A stretch of DNA of 64,000 nucleotides. It comes from Aureimonas sp. Leaf324. Lineage in GTDB: Bacteria > Pseudomonadota > Alphaproteobacteria > Rhizobiales > Rhizobiaceae. The stretch is from positions 974-64,973 of the forward strand of contig NZ_LMOH01000008.1 in assembly GCF_001423245.1 (NCBI RefSeq). Reading direction: 5' to 3'. Shown one piece after another: positions 25,784 to 34,435 of this stretch; positions within the stretch are counted from its first letter, which is position 1; the number at the start of each line of letters is the position of its first letter. Made by a program: the position numbers and the translations under genes. The notes beneath the pieces were generated by a model. The model was not told where the DNA came from and searched no databases. It was given only the letters and a program-made list of their open reading frames with translations.

Positions 25784-26833
25784 TCAGGACGCGAAGAAGC
25801 GGTCGAACTGCTCGACGATCGCCCCGCGCTGAGGCGCGATCACCGACCAGTCCACCGTCTGCAACGCCGCGACCTCCTCGGGGCTTGCCGGATTGTAGGC
25901 GCGTGCGGCTTCCGGTACGGCGACCCCCTGCACCGTCGGGCCGAAGAAGTAGGGCGCACCGGCGGCCATCGCCTGGTATTCCGGCGACAGGAGATCGTTC
26001 ATCCACTCGTGGACGAGTTCGGGGTACCGGGTCTTGGCAATCGCCGACATGAAGGAAATCACCGCGATCGGACCGTTCTCCGGTTTCACGAAGGCGATCG
26101 GCAGCCCCTTCTCGGCCGCGCCCGCCGCATCATTGTTCCAGATCGGGGCCATCACGATCTCCTCGCGCTCCAGCATCTGGAGGAGCTGGGTGGGCGAGCG
26201 CCCGACCTGCGGCTTCAGCTCCTGAAGCTTCGTCCAGCCGGGTGCGAGGTCGCTTTCCGATCCGCCATGGGCCTTCGCCGCCGCGACGAGGAAACCGAGC
26301 CCCAGGTTGGACGACGCGCGGGGAATGCCGATCTGGCCGCTGTGCTCCGGGCTCCAGAGATCCTGCCAGGTCTTGGGCGGCGTCTTCACGAGGTCGGAGT
26401 TGTAGGCGATTCCGATGAGGGAATAGCTCACGGGCACCCCGTAGCCCTGGCTCTTCTCCAGGAAGGCGGGCACGACGTTCGCGGCGTTCGGCACGGCCGC
26501 CGGGTCGAGGCGCTGAATGTACTGCTCGCGAATGGCGATGAGATGGGGCGGCTCGCCGTTCGGCATCGCGTCATAGGGCGAATAGCCCTGTGCCGCCTTG
26601 AGCTGGGCCACGACGTCCTGGCTTTCCGACGGCACGAGGCGAATGGTCAAGCTGGGATGCCGCTCCTGCATGCGCTGGGCGAGCCATTGATGCGGCTCCT
26701 GAAGCTGCCCCGCGAAGGAAACGATCACGAGCTCTCGCGCCTCCTGGGCGCGCAGGATGCCCGGCATCGCAAGACTCGCGCCGATCGCGGCGCCCGACTG
26801 CAGGAAGCGGCGGCGGTTGGTGGAAAGGGTCAT
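25784..26833 (-). CDS. PotD-like periplasmic binding protein, copy 1 (Tat-type signal)
   Basis: 349 residues. The N-terminus TLSTNRRRFLQSGAAIG is a clear twin-arginine signal, ending at LRAQEA. The mature protein is a type II extracellular solute-binding protein like those of polyamine and opine importers (KTPPKTWQDLWSPEHSGQIG; MLEREEIVMAPIWNNDAAG). It is very similar over its whole length to the next gene's product: SESQDVVAQLKAAQGYSPYD here against SDSQDIVAQIKAAQGYSPYD there. Tandem binding proteins would let one transporter accept two related ligands. Confidence 0.92.
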   Translation of the reverse strand: MTLSTNRRRFLQSGAAIGASLAMPGILRAQEARELVIVSFAGQLQEPHQWLAQRMQERHPSLTIRLVPSESQDVVAQLKAAQGYSPYDAMPNGEPPHLIAIREQYIQRLDPAAVPNAANVVPAFLEKSQGYGVPVSYSLIGIAYNSDLVKTPPKTWQDLWSPEHSGQIGIPRASSNLGLGFLVAAAKAHGGSESDLAPGWTKLQELKPQVGRSPTQLLQMLEREEIVMAPIWNNDAAGAAEKGLPIAFVKPENGPIAVISFMSAIAKTRYPELVHEWMNDLLSPEYQAMAAGAPYFFGPTVQGVAVPEAARAYNPASPEEVAALQTVDWSVIAPQRGAIVEQFDRFFAS

Positions 26834-26868
26834 GGCGAGGGCTCCTCGGCTCAGCGGAAGATGGGGGA

Positions 26869-27912
26869 TCAGAAGGCAAAGGTGCGATCGAAGCGCTCGA
26901 CCAGTTCACCCCGGCGGGGAACGATGACGGGCCAGTCGATCGTCTGCAGGGCGACGACCTCTTCGGGCCGTGACGGCGTGAAGGGCGCCGCCTCGTCCGG
27001 CACCTCGACCCCGCGCACGGTCGGCCCGAAGTAGAACGGGGCTGCCGCGGCGCGGGCCTGATAGTCCGGGCTCAGGATGCCGTTCATCCATTCCAAGACG
27101 AGGTCGGGATAGCGTGTGTTGGCATAGCCCGAGACGAAGGAGATGATCGCGACGGCGCCCGGATCGGGCTTCACGAAGGCGACCGGCAGCCCCTTCTCGG
27201 CGGCGGCAGCTGTGTTGTTGTTCCACAAGGGACAGAGGGCGATCTCCTCGCGCTCCAGCATCTGCGTGAGCGAGGTGGGCGAGCGTGCCGCCTTGGGCTG
27301 CAGTTCCTGCAGCTTCGACCAGCCGATATCGAGATCGCCTTCCGAGCCTCCATGCGTCTTGGCGGCGATCGCGAGCGTGGCGAGACCGAGGTTCGAGGAG
27401 GTGCGCGCGATGCCGATCTGCCCGCGGAACTCCGGCCGCCAAAGGTCCGCCCAGGACGTCGGTGGCGTCTTCACGATTTCCGTGTTGTAGGCGATGCCGA
27501 CGAGCGAATAGGTAGCGGGAACACCATAGCCGCCACTTTTGGCAAGAAGTTCGGGGTAGACGTTGGCCAGGTTCGGCAGCGCCGCATCATCCCGCTCGGT
27601 GATATAGCCCTCAGAAATGCCGATCAGATGAGGCGGCTCGTCGTTGGGTCCCGCATCGTAGGGCGAATAGCCTTGCGCGGCCTTGATCTGCGCCACGATG
27701 TCCTGGCTGTCGGAGGGCACCAGCCGGATCGAAAGCCCGGGGTGACGCTCTTCGATCCGGTCCGCCAGCCAGCGATGGGGCCCGGACAGAGCTCCGGGAT
27801 AGGTGACGATCACCATCTCCCGCGTGTCCTGCGCCCGTGCGGCTCGACCGCCGCCCAACGCCACGAGACCGCCACCGACCCAGTACATCACCTGACGCCT
27901 GTCGATATCCAT
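26869..27912 (-). CDS. PotD-like periplasmic binding protein, copy 2
   Basis: 347 residues from ATG 27912 (MDIDRRQVMYWVGGGLVALG), a Tat-like signal ending ARAQDT. The ATG is preceded by a GGAGAT ribosome-binding site; the frame extends to 27966 but without family sequence. Paralogue of the 25784 product (same SQD, PYD, PPTSWADLWRPEFRGQIG and MLEREEIALCPLWNNNT landmarks). It is first in the 14-gene operon, and a TATACT box on the minus strand at 27934-27939 is a candidate -10 element. Confidence 0.9.
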   Translation of the reverse strand: MDIDRRQVMYWVGGGLVALGGGRAARAQDTREMVIVTYPGALSGPHRWLADRIEERHPGLSIRLVPSDSQDIVAQIKAAQGYSPYDAGPNDEPPHLIGISEGYITERDDAALPNLANVYPELLAKSGGYGVPATYSLVGIAYNTEIVKTPPTSWADLWRPEFRGQIGIARTSSNLGLATLAIAAKTHGGSEGDLDIGWSKLQELQPKAARSPTSLTQMLEREEIALCPLWNNNTAAAAEKGLPVAFVKPDPGAVAIISFVSGYANTRYPDLVLEWMNGILSPDYQARAAAAPFYFGPTVRGVEVPDEAAPFTPSRPEEVVALQTIDWPVIVPRRGELVERFDRTFAF

Positions 27913-27939
27913 GCATCGATCTCCATTGCGATAAGTATA

Positions 27940-28435
27940 GAAGAGCGTTCGCGGGCCGGGCGCCATCCCGACGGCACGTGGCGGAACGGACGCATCGATT
28001 GCGCCCGATCAGAGATCGGCGCTACAGATGACCCGTGAAAATGCGAAGAGAGTAGACCGGCCCAAAAACCGGTTCGGCAGTCAGATCAGGAGATTGATCC
28101 CTGGATCGCCGAGAGCAGGACGACGAACGAGCGCGACGAGCGCGAATGCCACCGTGCACTGCGCCGCCGCTTGGACGCGCGACCGCGCGCCACGACATGG
28201 CAGCGGTTGGCGGATGTCCCGAAAGGAGCGACGGCTTGGTCCATGACGGAATGCTTACACGGAGGCGTCACGGACGCAACCGTTTCTTGCAATGCGTCTG
28301 CACGAACTTTCCTCAACCCTTGCTTCGATAGCGATCACACTGCGCATCGGCGCGACCTACTGTGCCCACCGAGCATTCGAACCAGCGAAACTCGTTCAAC
28401 TACGCTTGAACCGACGACTTGAGGGAGACCGGATC
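27940..28435. other. Intergenic region upstream of the 14-gene operon; no gene seen
   Basis: About 500 bp between the operon promoter region and the M15-like gene. Several short frames exist on both strands, but their translations are Arg/Ser-rich shadows without family-like sequence. It must hold the operon promoter; beyond the TATACT at 27934-27939 no clear operator was found. Confidence 0.5.
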
Positions 28436-28453
28436 GCGAGCCGTTGGGCTCGC
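28436..28453 (-). terminator. Hairpin downstream of M15-like gene
   Basis: GCGAGCC-GTTG-GGCTCGC, a perfect 7-bp stem with a 4-base loop, starts 14 bp after the stop of the 28468-29091 gene. There is no T-run on the minus strand, so it would be a weak or Rho-assisted terminator. Confidence 0.45.
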
Positions 28454-28467
28454 TGATCTGTCGTCGA

Positions 28468-29091
28468 TCACGGAGCGAGCCTCAGCGCCGGAAGCGCCTC
28501 GTACCATTCAGCATGGCGGCCATCGTGGTTGGCCATGCCTGGCTTTGTCAGGCATCCCTTCGGCGCGATGTAACTGTCGATCCGACGCTCCGGCCGCTCG
28601 TGCCACGTCAGGTTGAAGGCCGCGAGCTTGGGGAAGAAGAAGAGGCTGGAGTACGGCAGGTGATCGTGGATCCACCAGGCAAGTGCGCGCCAGTCCTGGC
28701 TCCTCTCGTAGCGATCGGCGAACCAGGGGACGACGATGCAGGCGGTTGCTCCCATACAACCGGCCTTGTCGCGCCGATCCCAGATGTGTCCGGCGTAGTT
28801 GGCTTCGTTGACGGCGCAGGACAGGCCGTTGCGATTGCCGAACTCGTTGACGGCGGGCGAGCGGTAGGCCGAGCGAATCGCAAGGCGCCCGAACGTCGAC
28901 TGCAGAGGCTCGAGAAGCTCTTCGCATGAGCGTCGGCCGACCGTGACTGCAAGGTCGGGATCGTCCGGAATGTTCGCGATGCCATGAAAGTCGGCGATCT
29001 CGGAATGCAGGAAGTCGCGCATGAAGAAGCTCGACGACAGACGGACCCGACCGAGGTCCTCTAGCGCCTTGACCGACCCTGGCTTTCTCAT
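28468..29091 (-). CDS. Conserved hypothetical protein, peptidase M15-like
   Basis: 207 residues from ATG 29091, which has a GGAAGAGGGG ribosome-binding site; the frame opens further upstream at 29124 without one. The RLAIRSAYRSPAVNEFGNRN segment resembles the SAYRSPAVN motif of M15 (D-Ala-D-Ala carboxypeptidase-like) proteins, followed by AGHIWDRRD where His and Asp could be metal ligands. The C-terminal half is rich in Trp (WFADRYERSQDWRALAWWIH), which is not part of M15. I recall near-identical proteins in methylobacteria and rhizobia, often near mobile DNA. The function is unproven; peptidoglycan processing is only a guess. Confidence 0.7.
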   Translation of the reverse strand: MRKPGSVKALEDLGRVRLSSSFFMRDFLHSEIADFHGIANIPDDPDLAVTVGRRSCEELLEPLQSTFGRLAIRSAYRSPAVNEFGNRNGLSCAVNEANYAGHIWDRRDKAGCMGATACIVVPWFADRYERSQDWRALAWWIHDHLPYSSLFFFPKLAAFNLTWHERPERRIDSYIAPKGCLTKPGMANHDGRHAEWYEALPALRLAP

Positions 29092-29185
29092 CGGCCCCTC
29101 TTCCGACCCGCGACGTTCGTCCAATCCTATCGTTTCGCGTCATATCGGACCAACCGTTACGGGGCGCTTTCGGATGTCGCGGCGA

Positions 29186-29355
29186 TTAAGGCCACTCTTT
29201 GCGGCTCCCATGTGACGGCGCATGGTAGAACTCGGCGGCGTCCGGATCGAGCTCGGCCAGCGCCTCCATGGCCCATCCGTGCTCTTTCCGGGCTGCGAGG
29301 CCCCGCCCCTTCACCGAACTGTGCCGTGCGCGGCAGAAGCTTGCGCCGTGGGTTG
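29186..29355 (-). pseudogene. 3'-end remnant of an unrecognised gene
   Basis: One minus-strand frame reads CRARHSSVKG, then AARKEHGWAMEALAELDPDA and AEFYHAPSHGSRKEWP before a TAA at 29186-29188. The mixed composition looks like a real protein C-terminus, but no start or upstream continuation exists in frame. An overlapping minus-strand frame (29311-29493) also looks partly protein-like, so frameshifts are likely. Family unknown. Confidence 0.3.
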
Positions 29356-29485
29356 AAACTGATCACAAAGAATATCGGTCAGCACCGGATCGCCGCAACC
29401 GCGAGCGTCGCGCACATGGAAATCGGGGTCGAAGTCCTGCTGCAGGTAAGGACCGGCCGGATCCGCATCGGGGGCATGTTCGAGC

Positions 29486-29565
29486 ATGGCCACGGTATCC
29501 GATTATGGTTCGTTCATCGCACTCCCGCGCATGGTGGCGGCCAGACGGTACCCCATTGTCTTCAG
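29486..29565 (+). pseudogene. 5' gene fragment cut by the IS element
   Basis: From ATG 29486 the plus strand encodes MATVSDYGSFIALPRMVAAR and RYPIVFS up to the left end of the IS at 29566; the frame then runs into the IS and stops at 29602. The fragment looks like a genuine protein start. It could be the beginning of the beta-helix gene found beyond the IS, but the join cannot be shown from the sequence. Confidence 0.3.
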
Positions 29566-29598
29566 TGGCCTGCCCCCATCAGGTGGCCCGGTTCAAAT

Positions 29599-30492
29599 CT
29601 AATGCACGGTGGGCTTTGGGGCCACGTCTGAAGTGGCCGGCGAAGCGGCTTGGGGTAGCGCAGCCGGCCATGGCACGGCGGCTGGAGCGGGTGGCTGGTA
29701 GCCGAGCGAGGAGTGCGGTCGCTTGGTGTTGTAGTGGCAGCGCCAGCTCTCGATGACGATCCGGGCTTCGGCGAGGCTGTAGAAGATCTCGCCGTTCAGG
29801 AGTTCGTCGCGGAACTTGGAGTTGAAGCTCTCGCAGTACCCGTTCTCCCAAGGGCTGCCCGGTTCGATGAAGGCGGTCCGCGCACCGACCGCGGTGATCC
29901 AGTCGCGCACCGCCTTGGCGATGAACTCAGGCCCGTTGTCCGACCGAACGTGACCCGGCACACCGCGTAGGATGAAGAGATCCGACAGCACATCGATGAC
30001 CTCCGTGGACCTCAGCTTCCGATCAATCCGGATGGCGAGGCACTCCCGGGTGAACTAGTCGATCACGTTTAGCATCCGGAACTTACGGCCGTCATGGGTT
30101 CTACCCTCCACGAAGTCGTAGGACCATACGTGGTTGGGATACGCGGGCCGAAGCCGAACGCAGGACCCGTCGTTCAACCAGAGCCGCCCGCGCTTGGGCT
30201 GCCTAACCGGCACCTTCAGGCCTTCCTGCCGCCAGATGCGCTCCACCCGCTTCACGTTGACCACCCATCCGGCATCCCGCAGCAGGGCTGTGATCCGACG
30301 GTATCCGTAGCGTCCATACTGCGTCGCCAGTTCGATGATGTCGGCTGTCAGCGCTGCGTCGTCGGCTCGCCCTTTGGGTGCCTTGCGCTGCGTCGATCGG
30401 TGCTGCCCCAGAACCCGGCACGCCAGCCGCTCCGACACCCCGAACTTCCGTGCGGTATGGTCGATGCAGCGCCGCCGCCGGGCGGGGCTCAC
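29599..30492 (-). pseudogene. IS3-family transposase orfB (DDE integrase), broken by a stop codon
   Basis: The frame encodes an IS3 orfB: VSPARRRRCIDHTARKFGVS, HTH_21-like helices (YGRYGYRRITALLRDAGW), the DDE-domain start NHVWSYDFVEGRTHDGRKFR, and the later Asp and Glu regions (GHVRSDNGPEFIAKAV; GSPWENGYCESFNSKFRDEL). A TAG at 30055-30057 interrupts it after FRMLNVID; relatives have Glu there, so a single GAG-to-TAG change explains it. The sequence stays in frame on both sides of the stop, so the damage is recent or the stop is suppressed. Confidence 0.88.
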
Positions 30493-30767
30493 CAGTTTCC
30501 CGATGCAGCTTTTTTCAGGATCAGCTTCTCAAGCGTCAGGTCCGACACGGCCTTCCGCAGCCGCTCGTTCTCCTTCTCCAGATCCTTGAGCCGCTTTACT
30601 TGATCCGACTTCAGGCCCCCGAACTCCTTGCGCCACCGGTAGTACGTAAACGGCGTCACGCTGATCGTCCGGATCGCTTCCGCCACCGGGCGGCCCTGCG
30701 ACAGCAACACGTCGACCTGCCGAAGCTTGGCGACGATCTCTTCCGGCTTATGCTTCTTCTGTCCCAT
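30489..30767 (-). CDS. IS3-family transposase orfA (HTH protein)
   Basis: 92 residues from ATG 30767, preceded by GGAGGA; five more residues are possible from 30782. It has the IS3 orfA pattern: KKHKPEEIVAKLRQVDVLLS, an HTH around TPFTYYRWRKEFGG, then a leucine zipper-like coiled coil (LKDLEKENERLRKAVSDLTL). A run of six A followed by G just before the end allows the -1 frameshift that fuses it to orfB. It is intact, but cannot yield active transposase because orfB is interrupted. Confidence 0.88.
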   Translation of the reverse strand: MGQKKHKPEEIVAKLRQVDVLLSQGRPVAEAIRTISVTPFTYYRWRKEFGGLKSDQVKRLKDLEKENERLRKAVSDLTLEKLILKKAASGNW

Positions 30768-30831
30768 TCTCGTGTCCTCCAAAGGCTCAAAAGCCTACTT
30801 CAGGGAGGGCCACTTTTCAGGGGGCAGACCA

Positions 30832-31777
30832 ACGCGGCACGTGGGAATATCGGCTTTACCACAGAGGCTTACCTCTGCTCGCACCTGCGCATGGCACGCC
30901 TCCTCTCAACCAATCTCCTGACCAGCCCTTGGTTCAACCGGTGCGACTATGTGTGGATTGGGCACTGCGCGATCACTAATCCACGTGCTGATAGCGTGCA
31001 TTTCGCCCTCGGCAGTACGTGGTGCATGGCGTACATGAACCACGTGGAAGGCGGGAACGACAACGCCTTCGCCTGCAAGACCGATAAGACCGATAAGACC
31101 GATAAGACCGATAAGACCGATAAGACCGATAAGACCGACGCTTGGCCTGCCGTACAGACGCATGTCCCACATTTCTTTCATCGGCAACACCGCGGGCCCG
31201 AACTCTTGGGGGAACGGTGTCATCTTCTACGACACTGCTAGGGGCGTTGTGATCGGCAACGAGATTTCGGACGTGGCATGCAATGGCCTCGCCGTCTCGC
31301 TGCACGACGATGGCAATGTTCTCAGCCCAGACATCCTGGTTGCCGACAACGTAGTCACAGGCTGCGGACGAGCGGCAACCTTCCCGGCCTTCGCCGGCTC
31401 TGGGCCGGCAGGGTATCAATACGGCTGCGGTGCCCTCATCAGGAGTGCCAAGAGGGTGGTCGTGCGCGGCGACATGCGGAAAGTCCTGACGGCAAGGAGG
31501 TCAATCGTCTACGACGGGTCGTCGCCGGTCTCCCGGCTATGTCCTCCTCGACGCATTTGCCATTTGGAAGCGGACCGGCAGGGTGCCATCCGGTCGTGCC
31601 GATCTACGCCGAGAATATGGACGACCGAAAGCGGACAGTCAGCATCGAGCAGGCTGCGGTGTTTTCCTCGTCATGAGGCGGACACGACATCGTTCGCGCT
31701 ACCTGCCACGGCTTCGCCCATCAGCAGTGGGAGACCGGCCCCGGCGTCCACCTTCGTGAACGCCGGGGGGTCCAGGC
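30832..31777 (+). pseudogene. Broken right-handed beta-helix (pectate lyase-like) protein gene
   Basis: The plus strand directly after the IS encodes beta-helix-like sequence in one frame (ARGNIGFTTEAYLCSHLRMA; CDYVWIGHCAITNPRADSVH; NHVEGGNDNAFACKTD), then a 9-bp repeat tract, then resumes in a different frame (RRMSHISFIGNTAGPNSW; GVIFYDTARGVVIGNEISDV; LVADNVVTGCGR; VVVRGD, ending near 31473). The N/G/I coils match parallel beta-helix repeats of extracellular polysaccharide lyases, epimerases and phage tail-spike proteins. The 5' end is lost at the IS, the frame changes across the repeat, and the 3' part (31474-31777) is unrecognisable. Not functional as it stands. Confidence 0.65.
31077..31139. 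repeat. Seven tandem copies of a 9-bp unit (AAGACCGAT)
   Basis: Six perfect AAGACCGAT units followed by one AAGACCGAC. Being a multiple of three, copy-number change would not shift frame; in the upstream frame it encodes Lys-Thr-Asp repeats. It lies exactly where the beta-helix reading frame breaks. Confidence 0.95.
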
Positions 31778-32560
31778 TCATACTGTTCTGATCGTCCCGC
31801 CGTCGATCACGAACTCGGCGCCATGGATGGCGGCAGCCCGGTCGGAGGCGAGGTAGGCGATCAGGTCGGCCACTTCTTCGGGCTCGGCCTCGCGCCCGAT
31901 CGAGATCCCGCCCAGGGCATCGAGCACCGACCGACGTGCGTCCTCGATCGTGCCGCCGCTGGCAGTGCGAAGCATGTCGAGAAAGTCCCCGGTAGCCTCC
32001 GTCATGATCCAGCCGGGTGAGACGGAGTTGACCCGCACGCCCTTGGGACCAAGCTCCTTGGAGAGCGACTTGCTGTAGGTTCTCAGGGCGGCCTTCGCGG
32101 CGGCATAGCCGGTCGTGGATTCCGGCAGCGGTAGGACAGATTGGATGGAGGTGACATGCACAACGGTGCCCTTACCCCGCTCGAGCATCTGCGGGATCAG
32201 GAGCCGATCGAGCCGAACAGTCGCCAGGAGGTTCAGGTTCAGTTCGGCGAGCCAGTGATCGTCCGTCAGCGCAGCGAAGCCACCCGCCGGCGACGCCGAG
32301 CCGCCGATGACATGGGCGAGAATGTCGATGCCGCCCAGCCGCTCGAGTGCCACCTTGGTCAGTGCGTGGCTGCCCTCGGTGGTGGTCAGGTCCGCCTGGA
32401 CGTATTCGGCGCCCTCCATCGGGCTCGTGATCGTGCGGGCGGCTGTCACGACACGCGCTCCGCCGGCGAGGAAGCGCTCGACCGTGGCGCGGCCCAGTCC
32501 CTTGGTGCCACCGCTGACAAGCACGCGCTTGCCGGCGAACTCGTTGGGATCCGCCCTCAT
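31778..32560 (-). CDS. SDR-family oxidoreductase
   Basis: 260 residues. It has the cofactor motif VSGGTKGLGRATVE, the catalytic TSIQSVLPLPESTTGYAAAK region with Ser, Tyr and Lys in place, and the C-terminal GAEFVIDGGT typical of SDRs. The usual NNAG is changed (AHVIGG). Similar proteins sit in two-gene units with an NTF2-like protein and a LysR regulator, as here, and are induced by small electrophiles or aromatic compounds; a specific substrate is not known. The gene overlaps the NTF2-like gene by ATGA. Confidence 0.9.
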   Translation of the reverse strand: MRADPNEFAGKRVLVSGGTKGLGRATVERFLAGGARVVTAARTITSPMEGAEYVQADLTTTEGSHALTKVALERLGGIDILAHVIGGSASPAGGFAALTDDHWLAELNLNLLATVRLDRLLIPQMLERGKGTVVHVTSIQSVLPLPESTTGYAAAKAALRTYSKSLSKELGPKGVRVNSVSPGWIMTEATGDFLDMLRTASGGTIEDARRSVLDALGGISIGREAEPEEVADLIAYLASDRAAAIHGAEFVIDGGTIRTV

Positions 32561-32892
32561 GCCGCCACCGTGGTCTCGAGCGTCTCGATGGCGTCGTTCG
32601 CCATCGTGAAGCGATAGGTGAAGCGGAGCGGGCTGCCCGAGAAGTCGCCATCGGCTGGACCTTCCAGGGCGACAGAGGCGCCCTCTTCCCGAACGGTGTC
32701 AGGCGTGAAGATGGCCTTGACCGCCATCGCCTCTTCCTCGAGCAGCCTGCGGATCTCGGCGAGCCCCTCGTATCGCTTGCCGTTGTCGATGAAGACGGCA
32801 TCACGGGCGAAGCGTTTCAGCATGCCATGGAGATCGAGACGCGCGTTGGCCTTGATATAGTCTGCGATCGTGTCTGGGAGGTTCAGTGACAT
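32557..32892 (-). CDS. NTF2-like/SnoaL-type small protein
   Basis: 111 residues with the alpha+beta cone pattern of SnoaL/NTF2-like proteins: a first helix [40 protein letters not shown] and [16 protein letters not shown] as the last strand. Members bind small ligands as isomerases, cyclases or storage partners. It is first in the two-gene unit with the SDR and is divergent from the LysR gene at 32989, which likely regulates it. Confidence 0.75.
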   Translation of the reverse strand: MSLNLPDTIADYIKANARLDLHGMLKRFARDAVFIDNGKRYEGLAEIRRLLEEEAMAVKAIFTPDTVREEGASVALEGPADGDFSGSPLRFTYRFTMANDAIETLETTVAA

Positions 32893-32940
32893 GCTCGTCT
32901 CCTTGGTGGTGGTGAAACCAACTTAGCCATGGACACTCCG

Positions 32941-32953
32941 CTCGATAATCGAG
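32941..32953. promoter_or_regulatory. 13-bp palindrome in LysR/NTF2 divergent promoter
   Basis: CTCGATAATCGAG is a perfect palindrome with 6-bp arms in the 96-bp gap between the NTF2-like gene and the LysR gene. Position and symmetry fit a LysR-type operator. Confidence 0.45.
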
Positions 32954-32988
32954 ACAGATCGGCATGGAGCATTGCGGAAAACGGGACA

Positions 32989-33900
32989 ATGACACGTCAT
33001 TCGCTCATCGAACTCGAAGCGGTTCTGGCGATCGTGCGATGTGGATCCTTCCGAGCCGCAGCCCTCGATCTCGGCATGTCGACCACGGCCCTCAGCAACG
33101 CCATCGGCAAGCTCGAGCGGGAGCTCGACGTGCGATTGTTCAATCGCACCACGCGCAGCGTCTCGCTGACCTATGCAGGGCGCATCTTCGTCGCACAGAT
33201 CGGGCCAGCGCTGGAGGGTATCCAGAAAGCGATGAATACGGCGCGCTCCCAGCAGGAGACGCCGTCTGGCACCTTGCGCATCAATGCCTTCGCAACCGCG
33301 GCACGAGAGATCATGGCACCGCTGGTCCTGACCTATCTCCAGCGCTATCCGCAGGTTCACATCGACATCGTCACCGAGGGTCGGCTCGTCGACGTCGTGG
33401 CGGCCGGCTTCGATCTGGCGGTGCGCAGTGCGGATCTCGTACCCAGCGACGCGATCGCCATACCGCTCGGCCAGATGCGGCGGATGGCCGTTGCCGCATC
33501 TCCCGCCTACTTCGAGAACCGGGCTGTCCCGGAAAGACCGGAGGATCTGCTGTCCTACCCCTGCGTTCGCGGGCGACTGCCCGATGGCGCCCTGCTCCGA
33601 TGGCGCTTCGAGAAGGGCGGCAAGGAGATACAGCTCGACGTCGAGGGACCGATCACTCTCGACGAAGCATCCCTGGCACGGATCGCGGTCAAGAACGGTG
33701 TCGGGATCGGCTATTTCATGGAGGCCGACGTCCGCGACGACATCGCGGCCGGTCGGCTCGTTCGCATTCTCGATGACTGGACGCCGCCGCTCGTGCCGTT
33801 GTGCCTCTATTACTATAACCGCCGCAATTCGTCCGCGGCCTTCCAGGCCTTCGTTTCGCTGGCTCGCGACTTGAGCGCCGGACGGTTCCCACGCCCTTGA
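32989..33900 (+). CDS. LysR-family transcriptional regulator
   Basis: 303 residues from ATG 32989 ([20 protein letters not shown]). The HTH is [20 protein letters not shown] followed by [20 protein letters not shown]. The effector domain is of the AaeR/DmlR-like branch ([30 protein letters not shown]). A frame from 32929 would put the palindrome inside the gene, so the shorter start is preferred. It probably controls the SDR/NTF2 unit. Confidence 0.9.
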   Translation: MTRHSLIELEAVLAIVRCGSFRAAALDLGMSTTALSNAIGKLERELDVRLFNRTTRSVSLTYAGRIFVAQIGPALEGIQKAMNTARSQQETPSGTLRINAFATAAREIMAPLVLTYLQRYPQVHIDIVTEGRLVDVVAAGFDLAVRSADLVPSDAIAIPLGQMRRMAVAASPAYFENRAVPERPEDLLSYPCVRGRLPDGALLRWRFEKGGKEIQLDVEGPITLDEASLARIAVKNGVGIGYFMEADVRDDIAAGRLVRILDDWTPPLVPLCLYYYNRRNSSAAFQAFVSLARDLSAGRFPRP

Positions 33901-33961
33901 GGCCTGTCGGCGCCTGGCGCCACCTCCTTGTCGCCGGCTTTTCCAACGAGGAGAAGCGCAG

Positions 33962-34153
33962 TTGCCGAGCGATGAGCCAAGGCCTGATCCGAAACCGCTG
34001 ATCGAAGTGTGGCGCCCGTATGCCAAGGGGCCGAGCCCGCGCCCTCGGCGAACCGTCGAGACGATCCTCTGGCGTCACCAGAACGGGGCGAAGTGGCGAT
34101 CCTTGCCGGCCGAGTTCGGCCTCTGGCGGATGCGGGCCCGGCTGAACGAGTGA
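33962..34153 (+). pseudogene. Remnant of an IS5-type transposase orfA
   Basis: The translation contains PLIEVWRPYAKGPSPRPRRT and VETILWRHQNGAKWRSLPAE, the N-terminal domain of IS5-type (DUF4096) transposases, then loses frame and stops where the family continues with GPWWRAAQLF. No DDE domain or terminal repeats were found downstream. It is a decayed fragment. Confidence 0.7.
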
Positions 34154-34435
34154 CGCGCCGTCGCCATCCGTTCCGGGAAGATCGCCGCCAGCGTCCCTGG
34201 CGCCCTCCGCCTCGCCGCAGCCCTCGATGGGATCAGGTGCCGACAGGCCGCCCTTGAGCGTCCGAGGGAACGCCGGCCTCACGTCTCCCACGCATGCAGA
34301 TCCGCGCCGAGCTTTCCGAGACCATCCGCTCCTCCGATTCCGAGGCGCTGGACCGAAGCAACATGGCGATCGTTCTCCCAGGCCGAGAACGCCCTGCCCG
34401 GCACACGCCCTCGCCGTCTGGAAGGACAGACCCGC
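34154..34435. other. Degenerate stretch, no recognisable gene
   Basis: Between the transposase remnant and the esterase remnant. Frames are open but Arg/Pro/Ser-rich, as expected of non-coding GC-rich DNA. Nothing else is seen. Confidence 0.4.

Larger units (their letters stand above)
29566..30831 (-). mobile_element. IS3-family insertion sequence, about 1,266 bp, inactivated
   Basis: Bounded by imperfect inverted repeats beginning TGGCCTGCCCCC (29566) and, on the other strand, TGGTCTGCCCCC (from 30831 inward), each followed by a GTGGCCC block. It holds overlapping orfA and orfB in the minus direction with an AAAAAAG slippery run (about 30510-30516) for -1 frameshifting, as usual in the family. 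orfB has an internal TAG. No target-site duplication is visible in the flanks (TTCAG left, ACGCG right), which suggests rearrangement after insertion. Confidence 0.85.

Noticed and set aside
28086-28316. 76-codon minus-strand frame in the gap before the M15-like gene
   Set aside because: Ser/Arg/Val-rich, no ribosome-binding site, no conserved look.
31077-31139. Possible CRISPR array
   Set aside because: The 9-bp units are directly adjacent with no spacers and no cas genes are near.
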